Positions 24,014-31,248 of a DNA stretch of 41,700 nt are shown piece after piece; position 1 is the stretch's first letter; the number at the start of each line of letters is the position of its first letter. The DNA is taken from positions 1 to 41,700 of the forward strand of contig JAAYLU010000083.1 of assembly GCA_012521675.1 (NCBI GenBank). Reading direction: 5' to 3'. This DNA is from Synergistaceae bacterium (GTDB taxonomy: Bacteria; Synergistota; Synergistia; Synergistales; Aminobacteriaceae). The notes below the pieces were generated by a model. That model was not told the origin of the DNA, made no database searches, and saw only the letters and a list, made by a program, of their open reading frames with translations. Both the position numbers and the translations under genes were made by a program.

Positions 24014-25660
24014 ATGGCTTTTACAATCACAGTCAAGAATGGGCCCGTATTTTCAAGCGATGTCCCCATAACGGCCAGAACAGTTCTTTCGGAGTGCAAT
24101 CCCGATGGAGAGAGAAGCAACATAGTCGCCTGGAGGGTGAACAACTACCTTCGCTCCCTGGACTGGGTGATAGAGGACGACGCGACGGTAGAGTTCATCG
24201 ACACGTCGTCGTTCGAGGGAATGGAGGTCTACAGGCGTTCACTTAGCTTCCTCCTAGTGCTCGCGTGCAAGAGAGCGCTGAGAAAGGACGTCCTGATAAG
24301 GCATTCGATAAGCGAGGGCTGCTACTGGGATTTCGTGGACGGAGAGATCTCCGTGGACGATATATCCGCGATACTGGGCACCATGGACGAGCTGGTGAAA
24401 AAAGACCTCCCCTTCGTGCGCAAGGTCGTATCGCTCGACAAGGCCAGGAGGATATTCGAGCGCCAGGGGAGCGGAGAGGTGGCGAGGCTCTTTCAGTGGG
24501 GGGCCGTCGACCCGGTGGAACTCTACCGGTGCGCGGACATGTACGGATACTACTACGCCCCCTTGGCGCCCTCAACCGGCTACCTGAAGCTTTACGGCCT
24601 GCGAAAACTGGGACCCGGGATGGTCCTCCGCTTTCCGACCATCAGTTATCCTTCGTCGTTGCCACCCTTCAGGGCCTCGAAGAACCTCTCGGGGGTCTTC
24701 CTGGACTATGCGGACTGGCTTGAGGTCCTGGAGCTCGGCACCATGGACAGTCTTCACAGGAAAGTGGCCGAGGGGAAGGCGCAGGAGGTCATACTGGTAT
24801 CCGAGGCGTTCCATTCGCGTAACCTGGGGAGGATAGCGGACGAGGTGGCATCCCGTGAAAAAGTGAAGGTCGTGGCGATAGCCGGCCCCTCCGGCTCGGG
24901 GAAGACCACCTTCTCGGAGAGGCTGAAGATCCAGCTCCTCGTCAGCGGGAGGAACCCGGTAACCCTAGCCATGGACAACTACTTCGTCGATCGAGAGTTT
25001 ACACCCAGAGACGACGAGGGGCATTACGATTTCGAAGTAGTCGAGGCACTCGAGCTCGACCTGCTTCAAGATCAACTTAAGCGCCTTCTCTCCGGGGAGA
25101 GGGTCCAGACCCCCCAGTTCGACTTCATCGAGGGGAAGAAAAAGCCGGGCAAGATCATTGAGCTCGGGCCGAGGGACATCCTGATCATGGAGGGTATTCA
25201 CGGCCTCAACTCGAAGGTCACATGCGCCATCCCGGACGATGCCAAGTACGGGGTCTTCGTCTCGCCACTCACCGGCGTGAACTTCGACAAGCACAACAGG
25301 ACCAGCACCACCGACAACAGGCTTGTCAGGCGGCTCATCAGGGACGCCAGGACCAGGGGTCATCCGGCAGAATCCACCCTGATGATGTGGCCAAAGGTCA
25401 TCAAAGGCAGCATGAAGTACGTTTTTCCGTACCAGAAGAGAGCGGACGCGATGTTCAACTCCTCGTTGCCCTACGAAATGGCCGTCCTGCGTGCCTACGT
25501 GGACCCGATCCTTCACAAGGTCCCCGAGGGCTCGCCCGTCTACGGCGAGGCTCAGAGGCTGCTGTCGATGATAAAGTTCGTCCCGATAATCCCGACGGAG
25601 AGTATACCGAACAATTCGATAATCAGGGAGTTCCTGGGGGGATCCTGCTTCGAGGTGTAA
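24014..25660 (+). CDS. Uridine-kinase-like P-loop protein with N-terminal ThrRS-like domains
   Basis: The 548-residue protein has two parts. Residues about 1-210 resemble the TGS-like and second additional domains that precede the catalytic core of threonyl-tRNA synthetase (HSISEGCYWDF; MDELVKKDLPFVRK). Residues about 285-548 form a uridine kinase/phosphoribulokinase-type domain: Walker A GPSGSGKTTF at 291-300, MDNYFVDRE, YDFEVVEALELDLL, and IMEGIHGLN as the substrate-loop region. Such fusions are known in anaerobic bacteria and are usually annotated as nucleoside kinases. The ATG follows AAGGAGGAGGAG. There is no ThrRS active site, so it is not a synthetase. Confidence 0.9.
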   Translation: MAFTITVKNGPVFSSDVPITARTVLSECNPDGERSNIVAWRVNNYLRSLDWVIEDDATVEFIDTSSFEGMEVYRRSLSFLLVLACKRALRKDVLIRHSISEGCYWDFVDGEISVDDISAILGTMDELVKKDLPFVRKVVSLDKARRIFERQGSGEVARLFQWGAVDPVELYRCADMYGYYYAPLAPSTGYLKLYGLRKLGPGMVLRFPTISYPSSLPPFRASKNLSGVFLDYADWLEVLELGTMDSLHRKVAEGKAQEVILVSEAFHSRNLGRIADEVASREKVKVVAIAGPSGSGKTTFSERLKIQLLVSGRNPVTLAMDNYFVDREFTPRDDEGHYDFEVVEALELDLLQDQLKRLLSGERVQTPQFDFIEGKKKPGKIIELGPRDILIMEGIHGLNSKVTCAIPDDAKYGVFVSPLTGVNFDKHNRTSTTDNRLVRRLIRDARTRGHPAESTLMMWPKVIKGSMKYVFPYQKRADAMFNSSLPYEMAVLRAYVDPILHKVPEGSPVYGEAQRLLSMIKFVPIIPTESIPNNSIIREFLGGSCFEV

Positions 25661-25756
25661 GACAACGCCGGAAAGCGGGACCAGCCGCGCGTAGGGCCTT
25701 TTGCGTCATGGCGGTTGAAAGGAAAAGGGGCTCGATTAATCGGATTGAAAAGCAAA

Positions 25757-25845
25757 TCCTTCCTCGCTACGCTCGTTCGGGATGACGGAGAGGGAAGCCC
25801 TCGGGGCGGCAGAGGGAGAAGCACTCGGGGTGATGGAGGCTAGCA
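25757..25845. repeat. Dispersed-type intergenic repeat with three degenerate tandem units
   Basis: TCCTTCCTCGCTACGCTCG at about 25758-25776 followed by TTCGGGATGAC has the form of a short intergenic repeat that occurs widely in bacterial genomes (reverse form: GTCATCCCGAACGAGCG and so on). It leads into three related units that each begin CTCG(GG): 25772-25799, 25800-25823 and 25824-25845, sharing the pattern CTCGGG-x-TGA-x-GGAGAGGGAAGC. The units are 28, 24 and 22 bases long and diverged. No transposase is nearby. Confidence 0.55.
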
Positions 25846-25846
25846 C

Positions 25847-25869
25847 AAAAAGCCGTCCGGCCGCCGGCT
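25847..25869 (-). terminator. Terminator of the PAS/GGDEF-like gene
   Basis: Minus-strand AGCCG-N9-CGGCT followed by TTTT, 63 bases past the stop of the gene ending at 25932. The loop is GC-rich and may extend the pairing. Confidence 0.6.
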
Positions 25870-25931
25870 TATGTGCCATCCCGACGACCAGCGGGAGGAG
25901 AGATCCAGGCAGGCGACCATCCGAATGCAAA

Positions 25932-27065
25932 TTATGTTTCGCTCGCGCCCCCCAGGGAGTCCTGGAGCTTCTGGATGAAGTCCTCGAAAGCCAGGGGGTG
26001 GGTGCCGCTGTAGTAGATCAAACCATACTCGATGTCCACGGAGAAGGGGAGGTCCACCCTCATCTCCTCCAACTCATCCGGCAGAGACACGAGCCTGAGC
26101 GCCGAGTCCTTTGCTCCTTGTTGCGATGTCTCGGGGAGAAGCAGTAGCACTTCCTGCCCCCCGAGGTAGAACCCCATGTCGCTGTCCCTTATCTCGCTTT
26201 TGACATACTCTAAATAGGCCATGAAAAAAGCCTTTTCAAGGTCCGGGCTCCCGTCCATGCCAGGCAGATCGACATACGAGACCTTCAAATATATGCCGCA
26301 CAGCCACCTGCGGTATCGGGCCGCCCTGCCTATCTCCTCCGGGCCCCTGATACTCGCGTACTCTTTCGAATAAAGCCCGGTGACGCTGTCGAACAGCTCG
26401 ACGAGTCTACTTGCCGCGCTGTTTTTCCCAACTCCCTTCTTAATTGGATCCATCATGGAGAAATAGAACAGTCCGTCCTTCGTCTTCTGAAAAATAAGCA
26501 GCGTCTTTCCACCTATGCTTCCCTCGGAATTGCCGGGGTTGAAAAACTCCGACACTGATTTGCCCTCCGGGGCCTTGTCGCCGGATAGCTCCTTGAACGC
26601 ACTGTTGGCCTCTATGATCGTCCCCTCCCTGTTGGCTGAAAGCATAGGGAAGGGAGACGAGTCGGTCGGGGGCGCGAGGGCGTCTTCCAGGTGCTCGACC
26701 TCCTGGATTTGAGCCGGCGTCCGGGGGGGTCCTTTAAGCTGACCGATGAATTGATTCGCCAGCGAGACAAAACCCGAGGCCGCGATAGCGACCCCTAACC
26801 ACGGGACCATAAACGGGGAGCCCGCCTCGAGGGATATAATGCATATGATAATCCCCTGGGCGGCCAGCTGCAGAGGCATCAGGGGGAAAGAGCGCCTGCG
26901 GTTGATGTTGTAGGCGTATACCAGGCTGAGGGACAGGTAGAGAATCAGTAGCAACAGCCATAGAGGCCCTTCTATCGGCATTCTGTTTGCATCCTTTGCG
27001 AACGCGATCAGAAAAACAGAGATTGGTATGGAGATCAGAGGAGGAAATGTTAGCCATAAAACCAT
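25932..27065 (-). CDS. Membrane protein with PAS-like and degenerate GGDEF domains
   Basis: The 377-residue protein has three or four hydrophobic helices in residues 1-110. A PAS-like segment follows at about 140-200 (SANREGTIIEANSAFKELSGDK). The last 150 residues resemble a GGDEF domain: DSVTGLYSKEYASI at about 227, a GIYLKVSYVDLPGMDG strand-loop, and FYLGGQEVLLLLPE where the active-site GGDEF/GGEEF should be. GGQEV lacks the catalytic acidic residue, so diguanylate cyclase activity is unlikely; it may act as a receptor or partner. The ATG follows GGGAGG by 8 bases. A minus-strand terminator lies downstream and several operator-like repeats upstream. Confidence 0.82.
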   Translation of the reverse strand: MVLWLTFPPLISIPISVFLIAFAKDANRMPIEGPLWLLLLILYLSLSLVYAYNINRRRSFPLMPLQLAAQGIIICIISLEAGSPFMVPWLGVAIAASGFVSLANQFIGQLKGPPRTPAQIQEVEHLEDALAPPTDSSPFPMLSANREGTIIEANSAFKELSGDKAPEGKSVSEFFNPGNSEGSIGGKTLLIFQKTKDGLFYFSMMDPIKKGVGKNSAASRLVELFDSVTGLYSKEYASIRGPEEIGRAARYRRWLCGIYLKVSYVDLPGMDGSPDLEKAFFMAYLEYVKSEIRDSDMGFYLGGQEVLLLLPETSQQGAKDSALRLVSLPDELEEMRVDLPFSVDIEYGLIYYSGTHPLAFEDFIQKLQDSLGGASET

Positions 27066-27114
27066 CGTAAAACCTCCCGGCCGGGCCTGAAAAACCTGGA
27101 AAAATACATGGGTC

Positions 27115-27208
27115 GATCAAAATCCGATTCGCCGACATCAAAAGATGTATGAACAGTATTTGATCAAGATCCGACGACGATATTCTTTTCATTCGCCCGG
27201 AATGAAAA
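27115..27208. promoter_or_regulatory. Cluster of operator-like repeats between divergent genes
   Basis: Three kinds of repeat fall within 94 bases: a 13-base direct repeat GATCAA(A/G)ATCCGA at 27115-27127 and 27162-27174, the inverted repeat ACATC-AAAA-GATGT at 27135-27148, and a perfect 9-bp inverted repeat TTTTCATTC-N5-GAATGAAAA at 27186-27208. They lie upstream of the PAS/GGDEF-like gene (27065) and of ychF (27376). The density suggests protein binding, but no regulator can be named. Confidence 0.45.
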
Positions 27209-27270
27209 ATAAAACAGCGGCCGAACACCAAGCCACGCGGCAACATCGGTAATAATACCAGAAACAGGAA

Positions 27271-27298
27271 AAAATGCCTCGTTTCTCCAAAACAAGGC
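27271..27298 (-). terminator. Minus-strand terminator facing away from ychF
   Basis: On the minus strand GCCTTGTTT pairs with GAAACGAGGC (one T-G wobble, nine pairs, five-base loop) and is followed by ATTTTTT. It would stop leftward transcripts that start in the ychF promoter region, where a minus-strand TATACT (27324-27319) overlaps the plus-strand TATAAT. Confidence 0.6.
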
Positions 27299-27320
27299 CC
27301 TCTTCAAGGTGGGAAGCGAG

Positions 27321-27326
27321 TATAAT
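27321..27326 (+). promoter_or_regulatory. -10 element of ychF
   Basis: A perfect TATAAT, about 50 bases before the ychF ATG. No good -35 is seen at 17 bases; the region reads CCCTCT there. Confidence 0.45.
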
Positions 27327-27375
27327 CCTGTATAAGGCTTTGATATCCAAAACTATGCGACAAGGGTGAGGTACT

Positions 27376-28467
27376 ATGCTTAACTGCGGGATCGTCGGAC
27401 TTCCACTGAGTGGAAAGAGCACCATATTCAACGTTTTGACAAACGCGGGCGTCGAGGTGAAGTCATATCCGGGGGGCAGAACGGACCCTAACAGGGCCGT
27501 CGTCGAGGTACCGGACGAAAGGTTCGACCACCTAGCAAGCCACTTCGCCCCGAAAAAGGCGACGCACGCCACTGTCGAGTTCGTGGATCTTGCGGGCCTG
27601 TCCAAGAACGCGGGAAAAGGGGAGGGGCTGGGCAACTCATTTCTCTCCTTCGTGTCCGAGTCCGACGCCCTTATACACGTCCTCCGACTATTCGAAAACC
27701 CGGACGTCCCGCACCCGGAGGGCGGGATAGACCCCGTCAGGGATTGGGAGATAGTGGAGCTGGAGCTCATATTTCGCGATCTGAGCGTGATTGAAAACCG
27801 GCTTTCCAGAATGAGCGAAAAAAAGAAGAACATCCCAGCCGAGGCCGTCGAAAAAGAGCTTCTCGAGCGCTGCCAGACCTGCCTTCTCGAGGAGCGCCCA
27901 CTCAGGGAGCTTTCGTTGAACCAAGAGGAAATGAAGCTTCTCAGCGGGTTCGCCTTCGTCACGATGAAGCCCGAGATAATCGTCGCGAACCTGGATGAAA
28001 CACAGACCGGCGAGTCCGACCCCCATCTGTCCGCGGTCATGACCCTGGCGAAGGAAAAGGGTATACGCCTGGTTCGGGTCTTCGGCAAGATGGAGATGGA
28101 GCTGGCCGAGTTGCCCCGGGAGGATCGCGGAGAGTTCATGGACGAGCTGGGTCTTTCGGCACCTGGGCGCAATCGCCTGATATCCGAGGCATATTCGCTC
28201 CTCGGCCTCATCTCGTTTTTTACAATCGGAAAGGACGAGGTGAAGGCATGGACTCTTCGAAAGGGACAGAACGCACTGGAGGCCGCGGGAACAATTCACA
28301 CGGACATGGCCAGGGGCTTTATCCGGGCGCAGGTAGTATCCTACGAGGACTTTATCAAAAACGACCGGTCGATGCCGAAATGCCGTGAAAGCGGGGTCCT
28401 CAGGCTGGAGGGCAAGGAGTACCCGGTTGCGGATGGAGATATGATAGAAATACGCTTTAACATCTGA
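27376..28467 (+). CDS. ychF: YchF/OLA1-type redox-regulated ATPase
   Basis: Ribosome-associated P-loop ATPase of the Obg branch, implicated in oxidative-stress control. The 363-residue protein has the P-loop GLPLSGKST (usual form GLPNVGKST, so two loop residues differ). The G3 region is DLAGLSKNAGKGEGLGN. IVANLDE replaces the NKxD motif, as expected for a family that prefers ATP. The C-terminal TGS domain is at about 275-363 (ISFFTIGKDEVKAWTL, GFIRAQVVSYEDF, YPVADGDMIEIRF). The ATG follows GGGTGAGG by 8 bases. The 310-base gap upstream holds its promoter, a minus-strand terminator and several repeats. Confidence 0.95.
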   Translation: MLNCGIVGLPLSGKSTIFNVLTNAGVEVKSYPGGRTDPNRAVVEVPDERFDHLASHFAPKKATHATVEFVDLAGLSKNAGKGEGLGNSFLSFVSESDALIHVLRLFENPDVPHPEGGIDPVRDWEIVELELIFRDLSVIENRLSRMSEKKKNIPAEAVEKELLERCQTCLLEERPLRELSLNQEEMKLLSGFAFVTMKPEIIVANLDETQTGESDPHLSAVMTLAKEKGIRLVRVFGKMEMELAELPREDRGEFMDELGLSAPGRNRLISEAYSLLGLISFFTIGKDEVKAWTLRKGQNALEAAGTIHTDMARGFIRAQVVSYEDFIKNDRSMPKCRESGVLRLEGKEYPVADGDMIEIRFNI

Positions 28468-28469
28468 TG

Positions 28470-28478
28470 TGGTAAAAT
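28470..28478 (+). promoter_or_regulatory. Extended -10 promoter for the 28520 gene
   Basis: TGGTAAAAT, one mismatch from TGnTATAAT. It starts 3 bases after the ychF stop and gives a leader of about 35 bases. No good -35 is seen. Confidence 0.4.
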
Positions 28479-28519
28479 CGTTCATTGATTGCCAAATTCA
28501 CCGAAAGGGGCGTTAAACA

Positions 28520-28966
28520 ATGGTCATGCCCATGCAAATAAGCTTGGATGAAATCCTGTCCATGCTTCTCGCGAGAGTCGACAGCCTCGCGATAAACGAC
28601 GAAAACTCGAAGAGCAAGTTCAACATCGTGACTAGAGTGCTGTACAAAAAGGGGATCCTCTCCGACGCGGACATAGTAGAATCCATCAAGGAAGAGCATA
28701 GGATGCTGAAGGAGTTGGGCGTCATCTCGGAAGAGCCTTCTGATGAGATAGTTCAAACGATCGCGGACGGAATTCTTCAATGGATAAAGGGTGACGTCGA
28801 ATCGGTTAAAAAAGGCCTCGAGGATTACGAACGCAGGGTCCAGGAGGCCATGGCGAAACAGCAGGCCCAAAAACCCAAGATCGACGTCGCATCCCCGGCG
28901 GTCTTGCACCAGCTGAACCGCTTGGGAGGCGCGAAAGGTCAGGGCGGAGGAAAGATCATAATTTAA
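28520..28966 (+). CDS. Small cytoplasmic protein of unknown function
   Basis: The 148-residue protein is helical and charged, without signal peptide or membrane segment, and is not recognised. Features are ISLDEILSMLLARVDSLAI near the start, LYKKGILSDADIVESIKEEHRMLKELG at about 42-68 and a coiled-coil-like stretch VKKGLEDYERRVQEAMAKQQAQ at about 95-117. The flexible C-terminus ends in GGAKGQGGGKIII. It could be a regulatory or adaptor protein. An AAAGGGG site lies about 14 bases upstream of ATG 28520; a second ATG at 28529 is possible. A helical-repeat protein gene follows 72 bases later. Confidence 0.7.
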   Translation: MVMPMQISLDEILSMLLARVDSLAINDENSKSKFNIVTRVLYKKGILSDADIVESIKEEHRMLKELGVISEEPSDEIVQTIADGILQWIKGDVESVKKGLEDYERRVQEAMAKQQAQKPKIDVASPAVLHQLNRLGGAKGQGGGKIII

Positions 28967-29038
28967 CCGGATATGCCGAGCTTCTCTTGTTTCCACATTG
29001 CAACCGACCCCGTCGGAGTATTGGAGGAAAGACCTCGA

Positions 29039-29968
29039 ATGATGGACTATGATATGATCCTCACCCTGCTTGAAAAGGCTTATGAAACGGACGATGAAGA
29101 GGAGACGGAAAGACTGCTCAGGCAGATACTGGAGATCGACGAGTACAACCCCGAGGCCCTGATACTGCTGTCGGACTTGACCGACGACCCGGAGGAGAGG
29201 CTGTTCTGTCTTGAGCGAGCGTGGGAAATGCTGGAAGAGGAAATGCAAGATTCCACGATCCCGGACGACGTGGACTTTTTAGAAGACAACTTCGGAATTT
29301 TGTACGTGACCGGCCTTCTAAGACTGGCATTCGCCTACTTCTCCGAGGGACGAAATGATGAGGCACTCGAACTTGCGCAGATTTTGGTCGAATACGACCC
29401 GAACCGTACAACGCCCTCGGCGACCCTGTTCTACCGTCTTCTCCTGGAAAACAAGGAGTACGGCAGAATAATCGAAGAGAGTCTGAAGGAGCCCGAACCC
29501 TTTCCAGCAATGTTGCACAGCCTCGCCATTGCGACCTTCAAGCTCTCGGGCCCCGGAGACAGGGCTTATAAAGCGCTCTGGTCGGCGATCTCGTCCGACC
29601 CGGCCGCTTCTTTTTATATGCTGGGTTATCTCGAAGAGCCGGACGACGACGCCGATCCGGAGATGATCGAGAGCTTCAACCTCGCGATGCTTTTCGAGGA
29701 CGCCTGGCTGTCACAGACCGACACGTCGCTTTCAAACTGGCTTGCGTCCGCTATCATACTTCTTGGCCTGGCTGCCTCCGTCTTTCCCCTGGACACGGTC
29801 GAAAACATGATGATCCTGGCGGATGCCCTCGATATTGCTGATTCAGTGGAGGACGTGATCATAAAGCTTGAAGCCAGAAGCGACTGGGGCGTGCTCACCG
29901 GTGAAGAGCGGCTTGTAGCCGCATTGGAGTTGATCTCCTCTGGGAGATATCTCCCGGATCGATCATGA
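29039..29968 (+). CDS. Acidic helical-repeat (TPR-like) protein of unknown function
   Basis: The 309-residue product is strongly acidic and helical. The first part reads like TPR units: LLEKAYETDDEEETERLLRQILEIDEYNPEALILLSDL, then LARRLAFAYFSEGRNDEALELAQILVEYDPN-type text (here LRLAFAYFSEGRNDEALELA). Similar helices continue to the end. No enzyme motif is visible; a scaffold or protein-binding role is the usual one for TPR folds. ATG 29039 has GGAGG 11 bases upstream and was preferred over ATG 28973, which has no ribosome binding site and adds 22 unlikely residues. A strong promoter for the next operon lies directly after it. Confidence 0.72.
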   Translation: MMDYDMILTLLEKAYETDDEEETERLLRQILEIDEYNPEALILLSDLTDDPEERLFCLERAWEMLEEEMQDSTIPDDVDFLEDNFGILYVTGLLRLAFAYFSEGRNDEALELAQILVEYDPNRTTPSATLFYRLLLENKEYGRIIEESLKEPEPFPAMLHSLAIATFKLSGPGDRAYKALWSAISSDPAASFYMLGYLEEPDDDADPEMIESFNLAMLFEDAWLSQTDTSLSNWLASAIILLGLAASVFPLDTVENMMILADALDIADSVEDVIIKLEARSDWGVLTGEERLVAALELISSGRYLPDRS

Positions 29969-29981
29969 TGCGCAGGGAGGC

Positions 29982-30010
29982 TTGAGCCGATCGATATTGC
30001 GGCCTATAAT
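29982..30010 (+). promoter_or_regulatory. Promoter of the NuoE/NuoF/FdhA-like operon
   Basis: TTGAGC (29982-29987), 17-base spacer, perfect TATAAT (30005-30010). The predicted start is near 30017, so the transcript carries a leader of about 177 bases before the first gene. Confidence 0.65.
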
Positions 30011-30016
30011 GTAAAA

Positions 30017-30193
30017 ACTTTCAAATAACCCCTTTATTAGGCAAAAAACCTAACTTCCGTGGTAATATGAGCGAGGGTTTGAACGCCGTAAACATACCTT
30101 CGATTGTCTCGTACAACGCGATAGAATTGTTTGCGGCTGGAAGGACTTTGTCTTCGACAAGTTAATTTAATCACTTATCTAGGGGGTCGGGCA
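30017..30193 (+). other. 177-base leader of the redox operon with inverted repeats
   Basis: No gene was found here. TTAGG-N7-CCTAA occupies 30037-30053, about 20 bases into the transcript. A hairpin ACTTTGTC-TTC-GACAAGT (one bulged T) occupies about 30147-30164. Neither is followed by a T-run, so this is not an obvious attenuator. No known riboswitch consensus was recognised. The leader ends in AGGGGG, 8 bases before the ATG at 30194. Confidence 0.45.
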
Positions 30194-30673
30194 ATGGTTG
30201 TGGAAGTAAAGCAGGACGTGGAAGCCGTCGTGCAGGAGATTACCGCTCCATGGAAGGGAACACGGGGAGGCGTGATCCCGGTGCTTCAAGAGACGCAGAA
30301 GAGGGTGGGTTACCTGTCCAAAGAGGCGATGGAGGTCGTCTCCGAGGAGCTTGGGGTTCCGTTGGCGGAGCTTTACGGAGTCGCCACTTTCTACGCTCAG
30401 TTTCATCTGAAACCCAGGGGCAGGCATATCATCAAGGTATGCCGCGGGACGGCGTGTCACGTAAGAGGCAGCGCGGCTATCATGGACACCATCATGAAGA
30501 TGCTGGATGTCAAGGAGAACGAGACGACCGAGGATCTTCGTTTCACTCTGGAGCCGGTGGCGTGCCTCGGCTGTTGCGGGCTTGCTCCCGTGATCATGGT
30601 GGACGACGACACCCACGGAAGGCTGAACAACAGCGAGGCGGAGCTTAGGAGCTTCCTGGACCAGTACGCCTGA
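30194..30673 (+). CDS. NuoE/HndA-like [2Fe-2S] thioredoxin-fold subunit
   Basis: Small electron-transfer subunit of an NADH-linked flavin/iron-sulfur complex. The 159-residue protein has the four cluster cysteines of the NuoE family: two in VCRGTACHVRG and two in ACLGCCGLAP. The helical start reads GVIPVLQETQKRVGYLSKEAMEVVSEELGV, and YGVATFYAQFHLKPRG is also typical. ATG 30194 follows AGGGGG and begins at the family's usual place; 21 upstream codons in frame lie in the leader and are rejected. It passes electrons between the NuoF-like flavoprotein and partners. It is the first gene of a six-gene operon. Confidence 0.93.
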   Translation: MVVEVKQDVEAVVQEITAPWKGTRGGVIPVLQETQKRVGYLSKEAMEVVSEELGVPLAELYGVATFYAQFHLKPRGRHIIKVCRGTACHVRGSAAIMDTIMKMLDVKENETTEDLRFTLEPVACLGCCGLAPVIMVDDDTHGRLNNSEAELRSFLDQYA

Positions 30674-30675
30674 CC

Positions 30676-31215
30676 ATGTTGGAAGACCTCTCCCACCACA
30701 TTCTCGACATAGCCGAGAATGGCGTGAACGCCGGAGCGAGCGCGATCACCATAGAGCTGGAGGACGACGAGTACATCCGCCTTACCGTGAAGGACAACGG
30801 CAGGGGAATGGACGAATCGACCGCCCGATCCGTGGTGGATCCTTTCTACACGACTCGCACCGAGCGCAGGGTTGGGCTTGGTCTGCCTTTTTTAAAGCAG
30901 TTGGCGGAACTGTGCGGCGGGAAATTCCTTCTCCGCTCCTCCCCGGGAAAGGGGACCGATGTTTCCGCCACTTTCAGAAAAGACAGCGTCGACACCCCGC
31001 CCCTGGGGGACATCCCCTCCACGCTCCTGACACTCTTGGTGGGGAACCCCCAAATCGCTTGGAGGTATATCCACAGGGTCGGGAATCGCGAGTTCGTTCT
31101 CGACAGCGAGGAGCTCGCGGAGGCGCTCGGCGGCGGTAATCCCTTCGCCGACGCGGCGTTGGCAGTGGGAATCAAGGAGTTCATCGCTACAAACATCGAA
31201 GAGCTCTCAGTTTGA
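30676..31215 (+). CDS. Stand-alone HATPase-domain protein of the NuoE/NuoF operon
   Basis: The 179-residue protein has a histidine-kinase-like ATPase fold without a phospho-acceptor domain. The N box is HHILDIAENGVNAGA, the G1 box is KDNGRGMDES and the later glycine-rich part reads RRVGLGLPFLKQLAEL. Residues about 110-179 form a small extra domain. Homologues of this type sit between nuoE- and nuoF-like genes in several anaerobes, especially in hydrogenase clusters, but their role is not settled; anti-sigma-factor or regulatory kinase functions have been suggested for the fold. It begins 3 bases after the NuoE-like stop, so it is co-translated with it. Confidence 0.87.
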   Translation: MLEDLSHHILDIAENGVNAGASAITIELEDDEYIRLTVKDNGRGMDESTARSVVDPFYTTRTERRVGLGLPFLKQLAELCGGKFLLRSSPGKGTDVSATFRKDSVDTPPLGDIPSTLLTLLVGNPQIAWRYIHRVGNREFVLDSEELAEALGGGNPFADAALAVGIKEFIATNIEELSV

Positions 31216-31248
31216 AATATGGTATTAATGCGGACAGGAGGAAGAAAT

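Larger units (their letters stand above)
25661..25931. other. Gene-free interval holding repeats and a terminator
   Basis: This 271-base gap between convergent genes has no gene that I can support. The first 95 bases show nothing recognisable; the rest holds the degenerate repeat cluster and the minus-strand terminator listed separately. There is no clear terminator for the plus-strand kinase gene that ends at 25660. Confidence 0.6.
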
